Positions 60,091 through 64,000 of a DNA stretch of 64,000 bases are shown here, in pieces. The stretch comes from Pseudomonas sp. LBUM920 (GTDB lineage: Bacteria; Pseudomonadota; Gammaproteobacteria; Pseudomonadales; Pseudomonadaceae). The stretch spans positions 3,577,501 through 3,641,500 of the forward strand of contig NZ_CP027762.1 in NCBI RefSeq assembly GCF_003852315.1, in the 5' to 3' direction. The translations under genes and the position numbers were made by a program. The notes under the pieces were generated by a model. That model searched no databases. It saw only the letters and a program-made list of their open reading frames with translations, and had not been told where the DNA came from. Positions within the stretch are counted from its first letter, which is position 1; the number at the start of each line of letters is the position of its first letter.

Positions 60091-61023
60091 ATGAACGCAG
60101 GCGATGGCATCCGCGTCACACTCAGCGAATTGATTGAGATGCGCCACCGCGTGCGCGAAGTGCAGCTGTTTTCCACACCGAGCCAGCGCAGCCCGCTGAT
60201 CGGCCTGCACCATTCCAAGCTGCGTGGGCGTGGCGTCGACTTCGACCAGGTGCGCGTGTACCAGGCCGGCGACGACGTGCGCACCATCGACTGGCGCGTC
60301 ACGGCGCGCACCCAGGAGCCGCACACCAAACTGTTCCACGAAGAGCGCGAACGCCCGATTTTCATCATGGTTGAGCAAAGTTGCCGGCTGTTTTTCGGCT
60401 CTGGCCAAATGTTCAAGTCAGTGCTCGCCGCGCAAGCCGCCAGCCTGATTGGCTGGGCAGCGCTGGGCCATAACGACCGCGTCGGCGGGCTGGTGTTTGG
60501 CGACAACGAACACTACGAAATCAAACCCCGGCGCAGCAAACAAAGCTTGTTGCAACTGCTCAACCGCCTGGTGCGCGTCAACCAGAGCCTCAACACCGAG
60601 AGCCGCCCCGAAGCCGACGCGTTGGGCATGGCGCTGCGCCGTGGCCGCGAAGTGCTGCGCCCAGGCAGCCTGGTGATTGTGATCTGCGACGAGCGCGCGC
60701 TGACCGAAGGCGCAGAGCAACAGCTCAGCCTGCTGTCTCGGCACTGCGACCTGCTGCTGTTGCCGATTTCAGACCCGCTGGACCACGCCCTGCCCGCCGC
60801 CGGGCTGTTACGTTTTGCCGAGCGAGGCGCACAACTGGAACTCGACACGCTGAACTTCGACTTGCGCCAGGCCTACAAAGCCCAGGCCGAAGCCCGCATC
60901 GCGCGTTGGGAGCTGCTGGCGCAAAAGCTGCGAATCCTGCTGATGCCATTGAGCACGCAAAGCGAAATGGTCGAGCAACTGCGCGAATACCTCAACCCGC
61001 AACGCCCGGTTAAAAAGCAATGA
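60091..61023 (+). CDS. DUF58 domain protein
   Basis: A 310-aa protein of the DUF58 family that accompanies MoxR. It starts at 60091, six bases after the MoxR stop, and carries the characteristic GLHHSKLRGRGVDFDQVRVY, VRTIDWRVTARTQEPHTKLF and EERERPIFIMVEQSCRLFFG. This last part resembles a divergent VWA-like fold. The role is protein complex assembly with the MoxR ATPase; mechanism unknown. The next gene overlaps by four bases (ATGA), indicating translational coupling. Confidence 0.92.
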   Translation: MNAGDGIRVTLSELIEMRHRVREVQLFSTPSQRSPLIGLHHSKLRGRGVDFDQVRVYQAGDDVRTIDWRVTARTQEPHTKLFHEERERPIFIMVEQSCRLFFGSGQMFKSVLAAQAASLIGWAALGHNDRVGGLVFGDNEHYEIKPRRSKQSLLQLLNRLVRVNQSLNTESRPEADALGMALRRGREVLRPGSLVIVICDERALTEGAEQQLSLLSRHCDLLLLPISDPLDHALPAAGLLRFAERGAQLELDTLNFDLRQAYKAQAEARIARWELLAQKLRILLMPLSTQSEMVEQLREYLNPQRPVKKQ

Positions 61024-61514
61024 GCAGCCTCGACCAACTGCAACCTTTGATCGCCCCGCCGGCAATCGGATTCTGGCCGCCTGCGCCAGGGTGGTGGCTG
61101 TTACTGCTGGTGATTCCGCTGCTTGGCTGGGGGCTGTGGTCGCTGCGCCGTTTCCTGCCCAAGCGCCGCCCGGTGGCCCGCGCCGAACAGCCGCTGGACC
61201 CACTACGCATCGCCGCCCTCGCCGAGCTGGCGTTGATGCCCAAACCCTACGACGGCGCGCCCGCCGGTGCCTGGCTGCAGCAACTCAACGGCCTGCTCAA
61301 GCGCCTGTGCCGCAACGACTACCCCTACAGCCAGAGCCACACCCTCAATGGCCGCAAATGGCTGGCGTTCCTCGACAACCGCTGCCCGGCTGCCGGCCTC
61401 ACGCGCTGGATGGTCCTGGTAGAAGGCGCTTACAAACCCGAATGCAAACTCGACGACAAGGCCATCGCCGGCCTGACCCAAGCCGTCGACACCTGGATTC
61501 GCAAACATGTTTGA
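61020..61514 (+). CDS. DUF4381 domain protein
   Basis: A 164-aa membrane protein. A single helix near the N-terminus (PGWWLLLLVIPLLGWGLWSL) is followed by a basic region and a soluble part with KPYDGAPAGAWLQQLNGLLK and HTLNGRKWLAFLDNRCP. It belongs to DUF4381, always found between DUF58 and VWA genes in this operon type. It starts within the DUF58 stop (ATGA) and its own end overlaps the next gene by eight bases, so expression is tightly coupled. Confidence 0.9.
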   Translation: MSSLDQLQPLIAPPAIGFWPPAPGWWLLLLVIPLLGWGLWSLRRFLPKRRPVARAEQPLDPLRIAALAELALMPKPYDGAPAGAWLQQLNGLLKRLCRNDYPYSQSHTLNGRKWLAFLDNRCPAAGLTRWMVLVEGAYKPECKLDDKAIAGLTQAVDTWIRKHV

Positions 61515-62595
61515 GTTCGCCTGGCCGTGGATCTTCGCCCTGTTGCCATTGCCCTGGTTGATGCGGCTTGTCTTGCCGGTGGCCGACAGCGGTGAGCCGG
61601 CGTTAAAAGTCAGCTACCTCGCCGACCTCGAAGGCCTGGCCCGCCGTCGCGCACGCGTCAACCTGCCCGGCTGGCGCCAGCAGGCGCCGTTTGTGGTGAT
61701 GTGGTTGCTGCTGTTGACCGCCGCCGCGCGCCCGGAATGGCTCGGCGAGCCGCTGCCGATTGCCGCCAGCGGCCGCGACCTGCTGGTGGCGGTGGACGTG
61801 TCCGGTTCGATGGACTTCCCCGACATGCACTGGCAGGACGAGGACGTCAGCCGCTTGAGCCTGGTGCAACACTTGCTCGGCGACTTCCTTGAAAGCCGTG
61901 AAGGCGACCGCGTCGGCCTGATCCTGTTTGGCAGCCAGGCCTACCTGCAGGCACCGCTAACCTTTGACCGGCGCACCGTGCGCACCTGGCTCGACGAAGC
62001 GCGCATCGGTATCGCCGGCAAAAACACCGCCATCGGCGACGCGATCGGCCTGGCCCTGAAACGCCTGCGCCAGCGCCCGGCGCAAAGCCGCGTGCTGATT
62101 CTGGTCACCGACGGCGCCAATAACGCCGGCCAGATCGACCCGCTGACCGCCGCGCGCCTGGCCGCTGAAGAAGGCGTGAAGATTTACCCGATCGGCATTG
62201 GCGCCGATCCGGCGCAAACCGGTTCCCTGGGCATTCTGGGCGTCAACCCGAGCCTGGACCTCGACGAGCCCGCGTTGAAGGCCATCGCCGACGCCACCGG
62301 TGGCCGCTATTTCCGCGCCCGCGACGGCGACGAGTTGCTCAAGATCAAGCAAACCCTCGACCAGCTTGAGCCCGTTGCCCAGCAACCGACCCAGGCGCGT
62401 CCTGCCCAGGCGCTGTACAGCGCGCCATTGGCCCTTGCGCTGGTTCTGAGCATGTTGCTGGTGATCCAGGAACGCTGGCCCAACAACGCGCTGCAACGCG
62501 CCTTGCATAAACTCTCGACCAAGGGCAATTTCCTGCAACAGCACCCTGAATGGCGCCAGCGCCTCAAACGCCTGCGTTTGCGGAGGCGTCGATGA
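61507..62595 (+). CDS. VWA domain protein with intact MIDAS (BatA-like)
   Basis: A 362-aa protein. It has an N-terminal membrane helix, a second helix near residues 60-72 (FVVMWLLLLTAA), and a VWA domain beginning LLVAVDVSGSMDFPD with the metal-binding D97-x-S99-x-S101, then GDRVGLILFGSQAYLQAPLT, GKNTAIGDAIGLALKRLR and VLILVTDGANNAG. A terminal helix (LALALVLSMLLVI) and a basic tail follow. BatA-like proteins work with MoxR in envelope stress or complex assembly. It overlaps both neighbours in the operon. Confidence 0.93.
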   Translation: MFEFAWPWIFALLPLPWLMRLVLPVADSGEPALKVSYLADLEGLARRRARVNLPGWRQQAPFVVMWLLLLTAAARPEWLGEPLPIAASGRDLLVAVDVSGSMDFPDMHWQDEDVSRLSLVQHLLGDFLESREGDRVGLILFGSQAYLQAPLTFDRRTVRTWLDEARIGIAGKNTAIGDAIGLALKRLRQRPAQSRVLILVTDGANNAGQIDPLTAARLAAEEGVKIYPIGIGADPAQTGSLGILGVNPSLDLDEPALKAIADATGGRYFRARDGDELLKIKQTLDQLEPVAQQPTQARPAQALYSAPLALALVLSMLLVIQERWPNNALQRALHKLSTKGNFLQQHPEWRQRLKRLRLRRRR

Positions 62596-64000
62596 TCGAC
62601 CTCTGGCCGCACTGGTTCCGCCCTTGGTGGGTGTTGCTGTTGCCGTTGCTCGGCTGGCTGCTGTGGCAGCTGTGGCATCGGCAAAAGCGCGCCGGGCGCT
62701 GGCAGATAATTTTGCCGCCGGCATTTCATGCGGTACTGCTCAGTGGCGGCAATGGCCGCGAGAGCAAATCGCCGTGGGTGGTGCTGGGCATCGCCTGGCT
62801 GCTGGCCGTGTTGGCGTTGCTTGGCCCCAGTTGGCAACGGGTTGAACAATCCAGCCAGAAACCCGCCGACCCGCTGGTGGTGTTGCTGGAATTGACCCCG
62901 GAAATGCTCGCCACCGACAGCCCGCCCAATCGCCTCGAACAAGCCCGGCGCAAGCTCTATGACTTGCTGCAAGCACGCGCCGATGCACCGACCGCCATCG
63001 TCGTGTATGCCGGCAGCGCCCACACGCTGGTGCCGCTGTCGGATGACTTGGGCACCAGCCGCAACCTGCTCGAAGCCCTGCGCCCCTCGATCATGCCCGA
63101 GCCCGGCCATCGCGCCGACCTCGCCGTGGAGAAAGCCCTGGGTTTGCTCAAGCAGGGCGGCCTCGGCCAAGGGCGCCTGTTGTTGGTGGGCTCATCGCTG
63201 TCCAAGCAGGAACGCCAGGGCATTCGGCTGCAGCTGCAAGGGGCGCAGGCGCCGACGTTGTCGATCCTTGGCATCGGCAGCCGCGAAGGCACGCCAGTGA
63301 CCCAGGAAAGCGGCGAATTCCTCAAGGACGACCAGGGCGCGATTCTGGTGCCGCGCCTCGACAGCCCGACCCTCAAGGCGTTTGCCAGCGAAATGGGCGG
63401 TCGCTACCGCGCCGCGCGCCTGGACGACAAGGACCTGCGCCAACTCAACTTGCTCGACGGCCCGCAGACCCTGCGCAACGACGGCCAGTTATTGCACCTC
63501 GACACGTGGGCCGATCAGGGTTACTGGCTGCTGCTGCCACTGTTGTTGCTCGCCGCCTGCGCCGGGCGCCGCGGCTGGCTGTTCTGCCTGCCGTTGCTGT
63601 TAATGGGCGCGCCGCAGCCCAGCTATGCCTTCGATTTTCAGGACCTGTGGCTGCGTCCCGACCAACAGGGCCAATACCTGCTGAAGAAAAAACGCCCGGC
63701 CGAAGCCGCCGAACACTTCGAAAACCCGCAATGGCAGGGCGTTGCCCTGTACGAGGCGGGTAATTATGCCGAGGCGATCAAGCGGTTTGCGCTGAGCAAT
63801 GACGCCTATTCCCACTACAACCGCGGCAATGCCCTGGCCAAGTCCGGCGAACTGGAAGCCGCGATTGACGCCTACGAACAGGCGCTGGAAGCCCAACCCG
63901 ACCTGCAACCGGCGCTGAAAAACAAAGCGCTGGTCGAAGCGCTGATCCAGGAAAAGGCCCAGCCCGAGCCCGCCAAGCCGCAAAAAAAGGAAGATGACGA
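62592..64000 (+). CDS. VWA/TPR protein with altered MIDAS (BatB/BatC-like), cut by window edge
   Basis: This gene starts within the previous stop (ATGA) and runs off the right edge; about 469 codons are visible. It has two N-terminal helices (WWVLLLPLLGWLLWQLW and WVVLGIAWLLAVLALLG) and a VWA-like domain where the MIDAS motif DxSxS is replaced by E100-L-T102-P-E104 (LLELTPEML). Two further hydrophobic segments follow (YWLLLPLLLLAAC, LPLLLMGAP), then a TPR region (ALYEAGNYAEAIKRFALSN, YNRGNALAKSGELEAAIDAY). This is a BatB-BatC-like fusion. A BatD-like gene may follow beyond the window. Confidence 0.9.
   Translation, partial: MIDLWPHWFRPWWVLLLPLLGWLLWQLWHRQKRAGRWQIILPPAFHAVLLSGGNGRESKSPWVVLGIAWLLAVLALLGPSWQRVEQSSQKPADPLVVLLELTPEMLATDSPPNRLEQARRKLYDLLQARADAPTAIVVYAGSAHTLVPLSDDLGTSRNLLEALRPSIMPEPGHRADLAVEKALGLLKQGGLGQGRLLLVGSSLSKQERQGIRLQLQGAQAPTLSILGIGSREGTPVTQESGEFLKDDQGAILVPRLDSPTLKAFASEMGGRYRAARLDDKDLRQLNLLDGPQTLRNDGQLLHLDTWADQGYWLLLPLLLLAACAGRRGWLFCLPLLLMGAPQPSYAFDFQDLWLRPDQQGQYLLKKKRPAEAAEHFENPQWQGVALYEAGNYAEAIKRFALSNDAYSHYNRGNALAKSGELEAAIDAYEQALEAQPDLQPALKNKALVEALIQEKAQPEPAKPQKKEDD

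Overview
The window looks like the chromosome of a Pseudomonas of the fluorescens group. The DNA is GC-rich with G/C-ending codons, it is dotted with Pseudomonas-type REP/REPIN palindromes (core GTGGGAGC[G/T]GGCTTGC), and it carries familiar Pseudomonas genes: 869-aa AcnB, the 1622-aa NAD-dependent glutamate dehydrogenase, AmpR/AmpC, MiaE, and a PA0878-PA0886-like itaconate cluster. I saw no rRNA, tRNA, CRISPR array, prophage or complete insertion sequence. All family calls come from reading the proteins and from memory of the families; no search was run.

Layout. 1-1260: a tandem array of 144-bp units, each holding a REPIN hairpin. 1278-7844: housekeeping and accessory genes (CPBP protease, RidA, DUF6434, NTF2-like, a MocR regulator divergent from an EamA exporter, YceI, thioesterase, Tat-type dienelactone hydrolase). 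7845-9202: a 1.36-kb composite repeat region with five copies of a second hairpin family and duplicated pieces of the tail of the neighbouring DUF2252 gene. 10463-12636: ampR/ampC. 12755-22637: itaconate uptake and catabolism, with a TRAP transporter, CoA transferase, hydratase, lyase, two accessory enzymes and a divergent LysR regulator. Two near-identical 21-bp palindromes lie upstream of the two presumed transcription units.

22670-31805: GFA protein, a serine-hydrolase-like lipoprotein lacking its nucleophile, MipA/OmpV, a four-REPIN cluster, an RstA/RstB-like two-component system, an MFS transporter, MiaE, and a universal stress protein behind a textbook ANR/FNR-type promoter. 31927-43866: DUF1289, acnB with a nested palindromic leader, a SulP transporter overlapping a ParB-like gene, an amino-acid transporter, a TetR regulator, a possible tiny Thr/Cys-rich peptide followed by a terminator, a cysteine hydrolase, a hydroxyacid dehydrogenase and an orphan TadG-like protein. 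43997-52866: an aminoglycoside-phosphotransferase-fold protein with an SDR, AhpD-like protein, a second MocR regulator, cupin, Tag glycosylase, a dicarboxylate/amino-acid symporter followed by two FCD-type GntR regulators, and a LOG-family protein. 53165-58033: NAD-GDH. 59126-64000: a MoxR-DUF58-DUF4381-VWA-VWA/TPR (Bat-like) operon cut by the window edge.

How it fits together. The clearest functional unit is itaconate assimilation: TRAP uptake, CoA activation, hydration to citramalyl-CoA and cleavage to acetyl-CoA and pyruvate. AcnB and NAD-GDH are central carbon and nitrogen enzymes. AmpR/AmpC is inducible beta-lactam resistance. The most rewarding non-coding features are the REPIN arrays, the duplicated gene-tail array, the shared itaconate operator, the acnB leader and the Thr/Cys-rich mini-ORF.
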